Shown: positions 8,574 to 18,914 of the stretch, one piece after another
How positions within the stretch are numbered: position 1 is the first letter of the stretch
Layout: each line of letters opens with the position of its first letter
NCBI GenBank assembly: GCA_963823535.1
Contig: CAWGLZ010000006.1
Location: forward strand, 62,001 to 126,000
Reading direction: 5' to 3'
Source: RPQJ01 sp963823535
GTDB lineage: Bacteria > Pseudomonadota > Gammaproteobacteria > Steroidobacterales > Steroidobacteraceae
Length of the DNA: 64,000 nt
Notes under the pieces: model-generated
What the model was told of the DNA's origin: nothing
Database searches by the model: none
What the model saw: only the letters and a program-made list of their open reading frames with translations
Translations under genes and position numbers: made by a program

Positions 8574-9800
8574 ATGTCAGACAGTTACCTGTTCACGTCC
8601 GAATCCGTGTCCGAGGGCCACCCGGACAAGGTCGCCGACCAGATTTCCGATGCCGTGCTCGACGCGATGCTGGCCCAGGACAAGCGCGCGCGGGTCGCGT
8701 GCGAAACGCTGGTCAAGACCGGCGTCGCCATCGTCGCCGGCGAGGTGACGACGGAGGCCTGGGTCGACCTCGAGGAGATCGTCCGCAACGTCATCGTGGA
8801 CATCGGCTACACCTCGTCGGACGTGGGCTTCGATGGCCGCACCTGCGGCGTGCTGAACATCATCGGCAAGCAGTCGCCGGACATCGCCATGGGCGTGGAC
8901 CGCAAGGACCCCGAGGCCCAGGGCGCGGGCGACCAGGGCCTGATGTTCGGCTACGCCAGCAACGAGACCGACGCGCTGATGCCCGCGCCGATCTGCTATG
9001 CACACCGGCTCGTCGAGCGCCAGGCCGAGGTGCGCAAGAGCAACCTGCTGCCGTGGCTGCGCCCGGACGCGAAATCGCAGGTGACCTGTCGCTACGTGGA
9101 CGGCAAGGTCGTCGGGCTCGACGCGGTGGTGCTGTCGACCCAGCACGACCCGGACGTCCAGCAGTCCGACCTGCGCGAGGCCGTGATGGAACTCGTCATC
9201 AAGCACGTGCTGCCCAGGGAATGGCTCACGGCGGACACCAAGTTCCACATCAACCCGACCGGCAAGTTCGAGATCGGCGGACCGGTCGGCGACTGCGGCC
9301 TGACCGGACGGAAGATCATCGTCGACACCTACGGCGGCATGGCCCGCCATGGCGGTGGCGCGTTCTCCGGCAAGGATCCGTCGAAGGTGGATCGCTCCGC
9401 CGCCTATGCCGCGCGCTACGTCGCGAAGAACATCGTCGCCGCGGGACTGGCCGACCGCTGCGAGATCCAGGTCTCCTACGCCATCGGCGTGGCCGAGCCC
9501 ACGTCGATCACGATCGAGACCTTCGGCACCGGCAAGGTCAGCCACCAGCGGCTCGAGGCGCTGGTGCGCGCGCACTTCGACCTGCGGCCGTACGGCATCA
9601 TCCGGATGCTCGACCTCGTGCATCCCATGTACCGCGCCACGGCCGCCTACGGGCACTTCGGCCGCGAACCCGTCCACATGACCTACGAGTGGAAGGAATT
9701 CATCGCCGGCCGGAAGGTGGACAAGAGCGAGGCGTTCACCGCCTTCACCTGGGAAAAGACCGACAAGGCCGAGGAACTCCGCAAGGACGCCGGCCTCTGA
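8574..9800 (+). CDS. metK: S-adenosylmethionine synthetase
   Basis: Makes S-adenosylmethionine from methionine and ATP, releasing phosphate and pyrophosphate. The N-terminus SESVSEGHPDKVADQISDAV carries the ATP/Mg-binding His-Pro-Asp. The other signatures are GAGDQGLMFGYASNET and GGGAFSGKDPSKVDRSAAY. At 408 residues it is slightly longer than the common 380-400. A TATACT hexamer at 8536-8541, 32 bp before the start, is a possible -10 element, but no convincing -35 was seen. It is followed by the riboswitch-controlled ahcY, so both ends of the activated methyl cycle are adjacent. Confidence 0.97.
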   Translation: MSDSYLFTSESVSEGHPDKVADQISDAVLDAMLAQDKRARVACETLVKTGVAIVAGEVTTEAWVDLEEIVRNVIVDIGYTSSDVGFDGRTCGVLNIIGKQSPDIAMGVDRKDPEAQGAGDQGLMFGYASNETDALMPAPICYAHRLVERQAEVRKSNLLPWLRPDAKSQVTCRYVDGKVVGLDAVVLSTQHDPDVQQSDLREAVMELVIKHVLPREWLTADTKFHINPTGKFEIGGPVGDCGLTGRKIIVDTYGGMARHGGGAFSGKDPSKVDRSAAYAARYVAKNIVAAGLADRCEIQVSYAIGVAEPTSITIETFGTGKVSHQRLEALVRAHFDLRPYGIIRMLDLVHPMYRATAAYGHFGREPVHMTYEWKEFIAGRKVDKSEAFTAFTWEKTDKAEELRKDAGL

Positions 9801-9833
9801 CCGCCGCCGGATGATGCACTGGATCGGGCGGCA

Positions 9834-9876
9834 GGCCGGCTCGACGCCGGACCCTGCGCGCGACCGGCCATTTTTC
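9834..9876 (+). terminator. Possible terminator after metK
   Basis: GGCCGG (9834-9839) can pair with CCGGCC (9864-9869), with an inner CCGGC/GCCGG stem. The structure is followed at once by ATTTTTC. The long interrupted loop makes this only a possible Rho-independent terminator separating metK from the ahcY leader. Confidence 0.35.
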
Positions 9877-9924
9877 AACCATTGACTTGCCCCCGGGGCC
9901 GGTCGGCGGCAGAATTCCGTTCCC

Positions 9925-9995
9925 GCCTGAGGAGCGCTGCAACGGGCCGTCTGCCCGCCAGGCTCAGGCCATTGGGTAAGCCCAACCGCGCTCGC
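9925..9995 (+). promoter_or_regulatory. SAH (S-adenosylhomocysteine) riboswitch
   Basis: The leader of ahcY matches the SAH riboswitch core. Stem P1 pairs GCCTGA (9925-9930) with TCAGGC (9964-9969). Within it lies the conserved GAGGAGCGCTGCAAC, and P2 pairs CGGGC (9943-9947) with GCCCG (9953-9957), followed by GCCAGGCTC. A local stem pairs TTGGG (9972-9976) with CCCAA (9981-9985). The pseudoknot pairs GAGCGC (9932-9937) with GCGCTC (9988-9993). This class binds S-adenosylhomocysteine and raises expression of its recycling enzyme, the gene directly downstream. A TTGACT at 9892-9897 may be the -35 element. Confidence 0.93.
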
Positions 9996-10076
9996 TGACC
10001 TCCGTGGAGGAGCAGGCGAGCGAATCCGACACCGATTCCCCGCCCGAACCGTCACGGTCAACGAGAGGACCGCACG

Positions 10077-11495
10077 ATGAACGCCGTAGTCACGCCGACC
10101 GAGAACCGCGATTTCGTGGTTGCCGACCTGTCCCTGGCCGGGTTTGGCCGCAAGGAAATGGCCATTGCCGAGACCGAGATGCCGGGCCTCATGGCCATCC
10201 GCGAGGAATACCGCGCCGCGCAGCCGCTGAAGGGAGCCCGCATCGCCGGCTCGCTGCACATGACCATCCAGACCGCGATGCTGATCGAGACGCTGCAGGC
10301 GCTCGGGGCGGACGTCCGCTGGGCGTCGTGCAACATCTACTCGACCCAGGACCACGCGGCCGCCGCCATCGCCGCAAGTGGTACGCCGGTCTTCGCGTAC
10401 AAGGGCGAGTCGCTCGACGACTACTGGGAATACTCGCACCGCATCTTCGAATGGCCCGACGGTGGCTTCGCCAACATGATCCTGGACGACGGCGGCGACG
10501 CCACGCTGCTGCTGATGCTGGGAGCGCGCGCCGAGAAGGACGCCTCGGTCATCGCCAAGGGGACGAACGAGGAAGAAGTGGCGCTCTACGCCGCGATCCG
10601 CAAGCGCCTCGAGACGCAGCCGGGCTGGTACTCCAAGCGCCTGGCCGAGATCCGGGGCGTCACCGAGGAGACGACCACCGGCGTGAAGCGGCTGTACGAG
10701 TTTGCAAACAAGGGCCAGCTACCCTTCCCCGCCATCAACGTCAACGACTCGGTCACCAAGTCGAAGTTCGACAACCTGTACGGCTGCCGCGAGTCGCTGG
10801 TGGACGCAATCAAGCGCGCCACCGACGTGATGGTCGCCGGCAAGGTCGCGGTGGTCTGCGGCTACGGCGATGTCGGCAAGGGATCGGCGGAATCGCTGCG
10901 CGCCCTCTCCGCCCAGGTGTGGATCACCGAGATCGACCCGATCTGCGCGCTGCAGGCCGCGATGGAAGGCTTCAAGGTCGTGACGATGGAGGAGGCCTGC
11001 GACAAGGCCGACATCTTCGTGACGGCGACCGGCAACGTGAACGTGATCACCCACGAGCACATGAAGCGGATGAAGCACCAGGCGATCGTCTGCAACATCG
11101 GGCACTTCGACAGCGAGATCGAGATCGCGGCACTCAAGCAGTACTCGTGGGAGAACATCAAGCCGCAGGTCGACCACGTGATCTTCCCCGACGGCAAGCG
11201 ACTGATCGTGCTGGCCGAGGGCCGGCTGGTGAACCTCGGCTGCGCGACGGGCCATCCGTCCTTCGTGATGTCGAACTCGTTCACCAACCAGGTACTGGCC
11301 CAGATCGAGCTGTTCCAGCACGGCAAGAAGTATGGCAAGCAGGTGTACGTGCTGCCGAAGCACCTCGACGAGAAGGTGGCGAAGCTGCACCTCGCGCGCA
11401 TCGGGGTGAGCCTCACGACGCTCACGGCCGAGCAGGCGAGTTACATCGGCGTGCCGGTCGAGGGGCCCTTCAAGACGGACCAGTACCGCTACTAG
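10077..11495 (+). CDS. ahcY: Adenosylhomocysteinase (SAH hydrolase)
   Basis: NAD-dependent hydrolysis of S-adenosylhomocysteine to adenosine and homocysteine, relieving product inhibition of methyltransferases. The protein has 472 residues and ends in the characteristic GPFKTDQYRY. Substrate-region motifs include ASCNIYSTQDHAAAAIA. The NAD-binding Rossmann motif is VVCGYGDVGKGSAESLR, and SNSFTNQVLAQIEL is conserved. The ATG at 10077 is preceded by GAGAGGA. Regulation by the SAH riboswitch in its 5' leader is clear from sequence. A strong hairpin terminator follows about 30 bp after the stop. Confidence 0.97.
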   Translation: MNAVVTPTENRDFVVADLSLAGFGRKEMAIAETEMPGLMAIREEYRAAQPLKGARIAGSLHMTIQTAMLIETLQALGADVRWASCNIYSTQDHAAAAIAASGTPVFAYKGESLDDYWEYSHRIFEWPDGGFANMILDDGGDATLLLMLGARAEKDASVIAKGTNEEEVALYAAIRKRLETQPGWYSKRLAEIRGVTEETTTGVKRLYEFANKGQLPFPAINVNDSVTKSKFDNLYGCRESLVDAIKRATDVMVAGKVAVVCGYGDVGKGSAESLRALSAQVWITEIDPICALQAAMEGFKVVTMEEACDKADIFVTATGNVNVITHEHMKRMKHQAIVCNIGHFDSEIEIAALKQYSWENIKPQVDHVIFPDGKRLIVLAEGRLVNLGCATGHPSFVMSNSFTNQVLAQIELFQHGKKYGKQVYVLPKHLDEKVAKLHLARIGVSLTTLTAEQASYIGVPVEGPFKTDQYRY

Positions 11496-11524
11496 CGCCG
11501 ACCCACCCGGGCGTTCCCGGCACC

Positions 11525-11557
11525 TGCAACGACCACCCTCGGGTGGTCGTTGCATTT
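11525..11557 (+). terminator. Rho-independent terminator of ahcY
   Basis: A perfect stem pairs TGCAACGACCACCC (11525-11538) with GGGTGGTCGTTGCA (11541-11554), followed by a short T run. It lies 30 bp after the ahcY stop and could also serve the convergent permease gene. Confidence 0.8.
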
Positions 11558-11602
11558 CCGGTGACTGCCGGGCGCGACCGCCGCACGGCACCTGCGCTCG
11601 CC

Positions 11603-12925
<1,323 letters not shown>

Positions 12926-12926
12926 C

Positions 12927-13589
12927 CTAACGCTTGCGTGCGAGGGTGAGCCCGTCGCCGACCGGCACCAGGCTCAGATCGACGCGTTCGTCGCGGTGCA
13001 GGTGCTCGTTGAAGTGGCGCAGCGCGACGGTGTCGGGCTCGGCGTTCTCGGGGTCCGCGACCCGGCCCGACCAGAGCGTGTTGTCCGCCACCACGAGCCC
13101 GCCCGGCCGCAGCAGCTGCAGCACGCGCTCGTAGTAGCCGACGTAGTTCTCCTTGTCGGCATCGATGAACGCCAGGTCGAAGCACCCGGCCTGCCCCTCG
13201 GCGATGAGCCGATCGAGCGTTTCCATCGCGGGCGCGAGACGCAGTTCGATCCTGGCCGACACGCCGGCGGCCTCCCAGTAGCGCCGGGCCACGGTCGTCC
13301 AGCGCTCGCTCACGTCGCAGGCGAGGATGCGGCCGTCGTCCGGAATCGCGAGCGCCGTCGCAAGCGAGGAATAGCCGGTGAACACGCCGATCTCGAGGCA
13401 GCGCTTCGCGCCCATCAGCCGCGCCAGCAGGCCCATGAACTGCCCCTGCTCCGGCGAGATCTGCATGTTGGCGGAGGGACCGGCGGCCGTCTCCTCGCGC
13501 AGCTGGCGCAGGAGGTCCGGCTCGCGGAGGGACACGGACAGCAGGTAGTCGTACAGCGAGTCCGTGAGCGCGATCGTGCGGTTCGACAT
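12927..13589 (-). CDS. Class I SAM-dependent O-methyltransferase (methyltransferase family 3)
   Basis: A 220-residue cytosolic protein of the caffeoyl-CoA/catechol O-methyltransferase-like family. The SAM-binding motif I is KRCLEIGVFTGYSSLATALA, then ILACDVSERW, and the metal/substrate segment FDLAFIDADKENYVGYYE is intact, including the conserved Asp. Length and order fit bacterial members that methylate catechol-like hydroxyls with a divalent metal. The physiological substrate is unknown. It is divergent from cpdA, and a long perfect palindrome fills the shared upstream region. Confidence 0.9.
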   Translation of the reverse strand: MSNRTIALTDSLYDYLLSVSLREPDLLRQLREETAAGPSANMQISPEQGQFMGLLARLMGAKRCLEIGVFTGYSSLATALAIPDDGRILACDVSERWTTVARRYWEAAGVSARIELRLAPAMETLDRLIAEGQAGCFDLAFIDADKENYVGYYERVLQLLRPGGLVVADNTLWSGRVADPENAEPDTVALRHFNEHLHRDERVDLSLVPVGDGLTLARKR

Positions 13590-13621
13590 GGTGACTGCCC
13601 CTGGTAAAGCTGCCGGCCGTC

Positions 13622-13681
13622 AAGAATAGGGGACATTCTCCTCGTACGCCCTGCCGAAAAAGGAGAATGTCCCCTATTCTT
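13622..13681. repeat. Perfect 21-bp inverted repeat between divergent genes
   Basis: Two perfectly complementary 21-bp arms (13622-13642 and 13661-13681) flank an 18-bp spacer. The arm core is GAATAGGGGACATTCTCC. It fills the 100-bp gap between the O-methyltransferase and cpdA and ends nine bases before the cpdA ATG, where no Shine-Dalgarno is visible. It is far less GC-rich than its surroundings. It may be a REP-like/RAYT-associated palindrome, a remnant of a short mobile element, or a structured leader. Confidence 0.85.
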
Positions 13682-13689
13682 TGCCTCCG

Positions 13690-14451
13690 ATGATCCGCCT
13701 CCTGCAGTTCACCGACACCCATCTGCTCGCCGACCCGGCCGGGCAGGTGCGGGGCGTGCGAACGCTGGCGAGCCTCGAGGCGTGCCTCGCCCACGCGCGG
13801 CGGCGGCACCTGCCCGCCGATCTCGTCGCGGTCACGGGCGATCTCGTGCAGGACGATCCGCGCGCCTACGGCACGCTGGAGTTGCTGTTCGACGACCTCG
13901 GGGCGCCGGTCCTGCTCGTCCCCGGCAACCATGACGTACCCGGCGAGCTGGAACGGCGCCTGTCACACCTGCCGTTCCAGGTCGGTGGCACGCGAATCGC
14001 GGGCGCATGGACGATCATCCTGCTCGACACGTGGTTTGCGGAATCGAACGACGGCGAGGGCCGGCTCGGGCCCGAGGCACTGGAGGAATTCGATGACGCG
14101 CTGCGCGCGAACCGCGACCGCCACGTGCTGGTACTGATGCACCATCCGCCGATCCCGATGGAGGCGCCCGGCCTCGACGCGCTCGGCCTGCTCGACGCCC
14201 GGCAGGCGATGGACGTCCTCGGACGCCACCCGCAGGTTCGCGGCGTCGCCTGGGGACACGCCCACCAGTCCCTGGACGTCTTGCGGGGCAGCACCCGCTA
14301 CATGTGCACGCCGTCCACCTGCATGCAGTTCCAGCCCCGCGTCGCAGGATTCGTCACGGACGATCGCCCGCCCGGCTACCGCGTGCTGGACCTGCACGAC
14401 GACGGCGGCATCGCGACGGAGGTCGTGTGGCTCGAGGGATACTCGCAGTGA
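13690..14451 (+). CDS. cpdA: 3',5'-cyclic-AMP phosphodiesterase CpdA
   Basis: A class III cyclic nucleotide phosphodiesterase of the calcineurin-like metallophosphoesterase fold, which hydrolyses cAMP to AMP. Metal-binding blocks appear in order: FTDTHLL (DxH), VTGDLVQDD (GDxxxD), VPGNHDVPGE (GNHD), LMHHPPIPME and AWGHAHQSLD (GHxH). The protein has 253 residues when started at ATG 13690. A TTG three codons earlier lies inside the palindrome and is less likely. Its stop overlaps the GTG start of the next gene by 4 nt (GTGA), implying translational coupling. Confidence 0.9.
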   Translation: MIRLLQFTDTHLLADPAGQVRGVRTLASLEACLAHARRRHLPADLVAVTGDLVQDDPRAYGTLELLFDDLGAPVLLVPGNHDVPGELERRLSHLPFQVGGTRIAGAWTIILLDTWFAESNDGEGRLGPEALEEFDDALRANRDRHVLVLMHHPPIPMEAPGLDALGLLDARQAMDVLGRHPQVRGVAWGHAHQSLDVLRGSTRYMCTPSTCMQFQPRVAGFVTDDRPPGYRVLDLHDDGGIATEVVWLEGYSQ

Positions 14452-15329
14452 AGCGGAGCCTGGCCGCGGCCCTCCTGTCGCTGGTCGTGGGTCTGGCGAG
14501 CCCCGCCGGGCAGGCACGCGATCGCAGCATCCTGTGGGCCGTCGACGGCGCGCACAATACCGTCTACCTGCTGGGCTCGATCCACGTGCTCCGCGCCGGC
14601 GACAGCGCCCTGACCGAGACCGCGGAGCATGCCTACGAGGACGCCGAGCAACTCGTCATGGAAATCGACCTCGACGACCCCGAACTGGCCGATCCGGTGG
14701 CGCTGCTGGACGCGATGCGGGAGGCCGCGCTGCTGCCCGCGGGCCAGACCCTGCGTGAGGTCCTCGGATCGGACTACGCTGCGATCCGCGACAGGGCACG
14801 CCAATCCGGCGTCGACCTCGAGGCGCTCGACCCGTTTGCGCCGTGGTTCGTCGCCACCCTGTTGCTGCAGGTCGAGCTTGCGAAGCGCGGCTTCCTCCCG
14901 GAGCTCGGCATCGAGCAGCAGCTTGCCGGACGGGCGATCGCGGACGGCAAGCCCATCCAGGGGCTCGAGACGGCCGAGGACCAGTTTGCCGTGCTCGCCG
15001 GGCTGTCCCTGCCCGAGCAGAAGCGCTTCCTGCTCATGACGCTCGAGGAATCCGCCGACCTCGACGAGCAGATCGCCGACCTGCTCGGGGCCTGGCGGTC
15101 GGGCGACACCGCGGCCCTCGGTCGCGCCCTCTCCGACGAGTTCGAGTCGTTCCCCGAGCTGTACCGGCCGCTGACCGAGGATCGCAACCGCGCCTGGATC
15201 GACGACCTCGTCGGACTCCTCGACGAGCGCGACGACTACCTCGTGGTGGTGGGGGCCCTGCACCTCGTGGGCCGCAACAGCGTGGTGGACCTGCTGCGCC
15301 AGCGCGGCTACACGGTCACGCAGCAGTAG
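14448..15329 (+). CDS. TraB/GumN family secreted protein
   Basis: A 293-residue protein with a likely signal peptide (MKRSLAAALLSLVVGLASPA, read from the GTG start). The TraB/GumN domain is marked by two GxxH blocks: LLGSIHVLRAGDSAL near the N-terminus and VVGALHLVGRNSVVDLL near the C-terminus. Glu-rich helices lie between. The family is related to Tiki-type metalloproteases, and bacterial members are generally uncharacterised, so periplasmic hydrolase activity is an inference. The GTG start at 14448 overlaps the cpdA stop. The frame is open further upstream, but inside cpdA. Confidence 0.82.
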   Translation: MKRSLAAALLSLVVGLASPAGQARDRSILWAVDGAHNTVYLLGSIHVLRAGDSALTETAEHAYEDAEQLVMEIDLDDPELADPVALLDAMREAALLPAGQTLREVLGSDYAAIRDRARQSGVDLEALDPFAPWFVATLLLQVELAKRGFLPELGIEQQLAGRAIADGKPIQGLETAEDQFAVLAGLSLPEQKRFLLMTLEESADLDEQIADLLGAWRSGDTAALGRALSDEFESFPELYRPLTEDRNRAWIDDLVGLLDERDDYLVVVGALHLVGRNSVVDLLRQRGYTVTQQ

Positions 15330-15332
15330 GCG

Positions 15333-15497
15333 TCAGACCTCGATCATCTCGAAGGCGGACTTCGGTGCGCCGCAGTCCGGGCAGGTCCAGTCCTCCGGCA
15401 CGTCCTCCCAGCGCGTGCCAGGCGCGACGCCCGTCGCCGCATGACCGGCCGACTCCTCGTAGACGAACCCGCAGTTCACGCACATCCAGGTCTTCAA
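15333..15497 (-). CDS. Rubredoxin
   Basis: A 54-residue iron protein for one-electron transfer. The Fe(Cys)4 site comes from MCVNCGFVYEE and WTCPDCGAPKSAFEM, the two CxxCG knuckles of rubredoxins. The start is taken as TTG 15497-15495 (read as MKTWMCVNCGF). It gives the standard 54-residue length and has GGAGG five bases upstream. A longer reading from 15536 adds 13 residues with no family support. It is convergent with the TraB-like gene (3 bp apart) and divergent from hemL. Confidence 0.92.
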   Translation of the reverse strand: MKTWMCVNCGFVYEESAGHAATGVAPGTRWEDVPEDWTCPDCGAPKSAFEMIEV

Positions 15498-15598
15498 GGC
15501 CGCCTCCGCGCGGGACGACGCCCCGCAATTCGCCACGGTACGGGCGCAGGGGCCGCCCTTGCTAGACTACGCCACCGCGTCAATGCGCTGGAGTCCCC

Positions 15599-16867
15599 GT
15601 GAGCCTGTTCACCGAAGCCTGCAAGTACATCCCCGGCGGCGTCAATTCCCCGGTCCGGGCGTTCCGCGGCGTCGGCGGCGAGCCGATCTTCTTCGCCCGC
15701 GCGAAGGGGTCGCGCGTCTGGGCCGCCGACGGGCGCGAGTTCATCGACTACGTGGGCTCCTGGGGGCCCATGATTCTCGGACACGCCGACCCGGCGGTGA
15801 TCCAGGCCGTGCAGCAGACTGCCGTGAACGGCCTGTCGTTCGGCGCGCCCACCGAGATGGAGACCATCGTCGCCCGCCGGATCATCGAACTCGTGCCGTC
15901 GATCGAGCTGGTGCGCATGGTCAGCTCGGGCACCGAGGCCACGATGAGCGCCATCCGGCTCGCGCGCGGATTCACCGGGCGCAGCAAGATCATCAAGTTC
16001 GAGGGCTGCTACCACGGACACTCCGACTCGTTGCTCGTCAAGGCCGGTTCGGGCGCGCTGACGCTCGGCGTCCCGACCTCGCCCGGCGTTCCGCCCGAAC
16101 TCGCCGCGCACACGGTCACGCTGTCCTACAACGATGCCGCACAGGTCCGCGCCGCGTTCGCCGGGATCGGCGCCGAGGTCGCCTGCGTGATCGTCGAGCC
16201 GGTCGCCGGCAACATGAACTGCATCCCGCCGGTGCCGGGCTTTCTCGAGACGCTGCGCGAGGAATGCACCCGGTACGGCGCAGTGCTGATCTTCGACGAA
16301 GTGATGACCGGGTTCCGCGTCGCGAAAGGTGGCGCCCAGGAACTGTACGGGATCAAGCCCGACCTGACGACGCTCGGCAAGATCGTCGGCGGCGGCATGC
16401 CGGTAGGCGCCTTCGGCGGGCGCCGGGACATCATGGAGCACATCGCGCCGCTCGGGCCCGTGTACCAGGCGGGCACGCTGTCCGGGAACCCGGTCGCGAT
16501 GGCGGCAGGACTGGCGACGCTCGATGGCCTCGACGCCCCGGGGTTCCACGCCAGGCTGCAGGCCTCGACCGAGCGGCTGGTCCGCGGCATTGCCGAGGCT
16601 GCCTCGCGGGCCGGCGTACCGCTCGCGACCAATCACGTGTGCGGGATGTTCGGGATCTTCTTCACCGGCGCGGCGCAGGTCACGTCCTACGCGGAGGCGA
16701 CCACCTGCGACGTGGAGCGCTTCAAGCGCTTCTTCCACGGCATGCTGGAGGAGGGCGTGTACCTGGCACCCTCGGCCTTCGAGGCTGGATTCGTCTCGGC
16801 GGCTCACGGCGACGCCGACATCGACGCGACCGTCGCGGCCGCTGCGCGCGTGTTCCAGCGGATCTGA
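15599..16867 (+). CDS. hemL: Glutamate-1-semialdehyde 2,1-aminomutase
   Basis: PLP enzyme that makes 5-aminolevulinate in the C5 pathway of tetrapyrrole synthesis. The N-terminus YIPGGVNSPVRAFRGVGG is diagnostic, and the PLP Schiff-base lysine lies in DLTTLGKIVGGGMPVGAFGG. Other signatures are GSWGPMILGHADP and MVSSGTEATMSAIRLARG. The protein has 422 residues, near the usual 425-430. The start is GTG 15599-15601; an ATG 16 bases upstream is out of frame. Confidence 0.96.
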   Translation: MSLFTEACKYIPGGVNSPVRAFRGVGGEPIFFARAKGSRVWAADGREFIDYVGSWGPMILGHADPAVIQAVQQTAVNGLSFGAPTEMETIVARRIIELVPSIELVRMVSSGTEATMSAIRLARGFTGRSKIIKFEGCYHGHSDSLLVKAGSGALTLGVPTSPGVPPELAAHTVTLSYNDAAQVRAAFAGIGAEVACVIVEPVAGNMNCIPPVPGFLETLREECTRYGAVLIFDEVMTGFRVAKGGAQELYGIKPDLTTLGKIVGGGMPVGAFGGRRDIMEHIAPLGPVYQAGTLSGNPVAMAAGLATLDGLDAPGFHARLQASTERLVRGIAEAASRAGVPLATNHVCGMFGIFFTGAAQVTSYAEATTCDVERFKRFFHGMLEEGVYLAPSAFEAGFVSAAHGDADIDATVAAAARVFQRI

Positions 16868-16903
16868 GACCCCTGGGCGGGGCGTCGCCGCCACGCCGCG
16901 GCG

Positions 16904-18907
16904 ATGCCCGTCACCGGGCTCCGGCACATGCACCGGTACCGACCCGACATCGACGGTCTGCGCGCCGTCGCGATCGTCCCCGTGCTGCTGTTCCACGCCG
17001 GCGTCGGCGCCTTCAGCGGCGGTTTCGTGGGCGTCGACGTGTTCTTCGTCATCTCGGGGTTCCTGATCACGGGACTCATCCGCCACGAGATGGATTCGGG
17101 CAGCTTCTCGATCGCGAACTTCTACGAGCGCCGCATTCGCCGCATTCTTCCGGCGCTGTTCGCGATGATGATCGTCACCGCGGCACTGTCGGCCTGGCTG
17201 CTGCTCCCCGGGGATCTCGCGGACTTCGGCAAGAGCGTGGCGGGAACCAGCCTGTTCGCGTCCAATTTCCTCTTCTGGCAGGAGTCCGGCTACTTCGCGC
17301 CGGCCGCCGAGGAGACCCCGCTGCTGCACACGTGGTCGCTCGCCGTCGAGGAGCAGTTCTACATCCTCTTTCCCTTGTTCCTCGCCTTCGTGGCGTCGAG
17401 ACCCGGCAAGCCCTACGTGGCCGCGACGGTCGCGGTCGTGGTGCCGTCGTTCCTGCTGAGCGTGGCCGGCGTGGCGTTCGCACGCGACGCGGCCTTCTAC
17501 CTCGCGCCCTTCCGGGCCTGGGAACTCGGACTCGGCGCCCTGCTCGCACTCGGCGTCGTGCGGCCCTCGCACGACGTCCGGGTGCGGAACGCCGCCGCGC
17601 TGGCCGGCGCGGCCGCCATCGCCTGGAGCGTATTCCAGTACAGCGCCGGGACCGCGTTCCCGGGCGCCGCCGCGTTGCTGCCCTGCGTCGGTGCCGCGGC
17701 GATCATCTGGGCGGGTTCCGGCGGTCACAACCTCGTCGGCGATGCGCTGAGCTGGCGGCCCGTCGTGCTCGTCGGACTCGTGTCGTACTCCCTGTACCTG
17801 TGGCACTGGCCACTCCTGGCCCTCGGCCGCTACTACGCGGTGCGGGACCTGACCGCGGTCGAGACCACCGTTGTCCTCGCCGTGGCGGCGCTGGCGGCGG
17901 TCGCGTCGTGGCGCTACGTGGAGCGTCCGTTCCGCGGCAAGAGTGGAATCCTGGACCGTCGACAGCTGTTCCGCACCACCGTCGCCGTCACGGGCGGCGC
18001 GGTTCGTTCTCGGCCTCGCCGCCGTCGCTGCGTCGGGCTGGCCGGGCCGCATCGACGCGGACACCCAGCGCGTGCTGGCGGCGGGCGCCGATCACCGTTC
18101 CCGCGACTGGAAGTGCGGCAACGCGGATCCCGCGTCGGTCGCCGACGGCACGCTCTGCCGCATCGGCGACGAGCGCGCCGGCGCGCCGAGCTTCCTGCTG
18201 TGGGGAGATTCGCATGGTCGCGCCGCGGCCGACGCGGTCGACGCGGCGGCCAGTCGCGCCGGACGGTCGGGCGTGCTCGCGGTGCGCACCGGTTGCTCGC
18301 CGTTGCCCGGCGTGCGGCGCAGCGACCACGACCGCGGACACCGCTGCGAGGAGTTCAACCAGGCGGTGCTCGACAGCCTGGCGCGGACGCCACGGATCGA
18401 GGATGTGGTGCTGATGGGACGCTGGGCCCTGCTTGCGGAGGGACTGCGCTATGGCCGGGAGCCCGGCGGGGCGATCTACCTGGCCGACGCGGACTCGACG
18501 GCACGGTCGAGCGAGGAGAATCGACGGATCTTCGACCGCTCGCTCGACGGTGCCGTGTCGAGCCTGCTCGCCATGGGCAAGCGCGTCTGGATCGTCGCCT
18601 CGGTGCCGGAGGTGGGCTGGGACGTGCCGTCGACACTCGCGAGATCCGTACGATTCGACCGCGACCCTCCGCTCGCACCGTCCCCACAGGCCTACTGCAG
18701 TCCGGCAGGCGTTCGTACTCGACTGCGCTGGCACGACTCGACGCGCGGCCGGGTGTCGTCGTGCTCAGGCCCGATGCCGTCATGTGCGGACCCGATCGTT
18801 GCGAGGTGACGCGAGACGGCCTGCCCCTCTATTTCGACAGCCACCATCTCTCGCGCCTGGGAACGCAGCTGCTCGAACCCATGTTCGACGAGGTGTTCGC
18901 GCGCTGA
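16904..18907 (+). pseudogene. OafA/YrhL-type acyltransferase with SGNH domain, frameshifted
   Basis: The first 365 residues are a membrane acyltransferase-3 domain: YRPDIDGLRAVAIVPVLLFH, the VGVDVFFVISGFLITGLI block, RRIRRILPALF, and about ten membrane helices. The reading frame then slips near 18000 into another frame carrying the SGNH part (FLLWGDSHGRAAADAVD). It returns to the first frame by about 18714 for the conserved end (CEVTRDGLPLYFDSHHLSRL). Three single-base insertions, near 18000, 18698 and 18714, would explain all fragments. An intact protein would O-acetylate lipopolysaccharide or capsule sugars. A start at ATG 16928 (MHRYRPDIDG) is also possible. This is either a true pseudogene or repeated sequence error. 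Confidence 0.82.
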
Positions 18908-18914
18908 CGGTGCT

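Noticed and set aside
15494..18064. An 856-codon minus-strand frame opposite hemL and the acyltransferase
   Set aside because: Translation is repetitive and charged with no motif; hemL and the acyltransferase on the plus strand have clear signatures.
16904..18907. Reading the acyltransferase as one intact 667-residue protein
   Set aside because: Between about 18000 and 18700 that frame is Arg/Pro-rich and has no SGNH motif, while the SGNH domain is in another frame.
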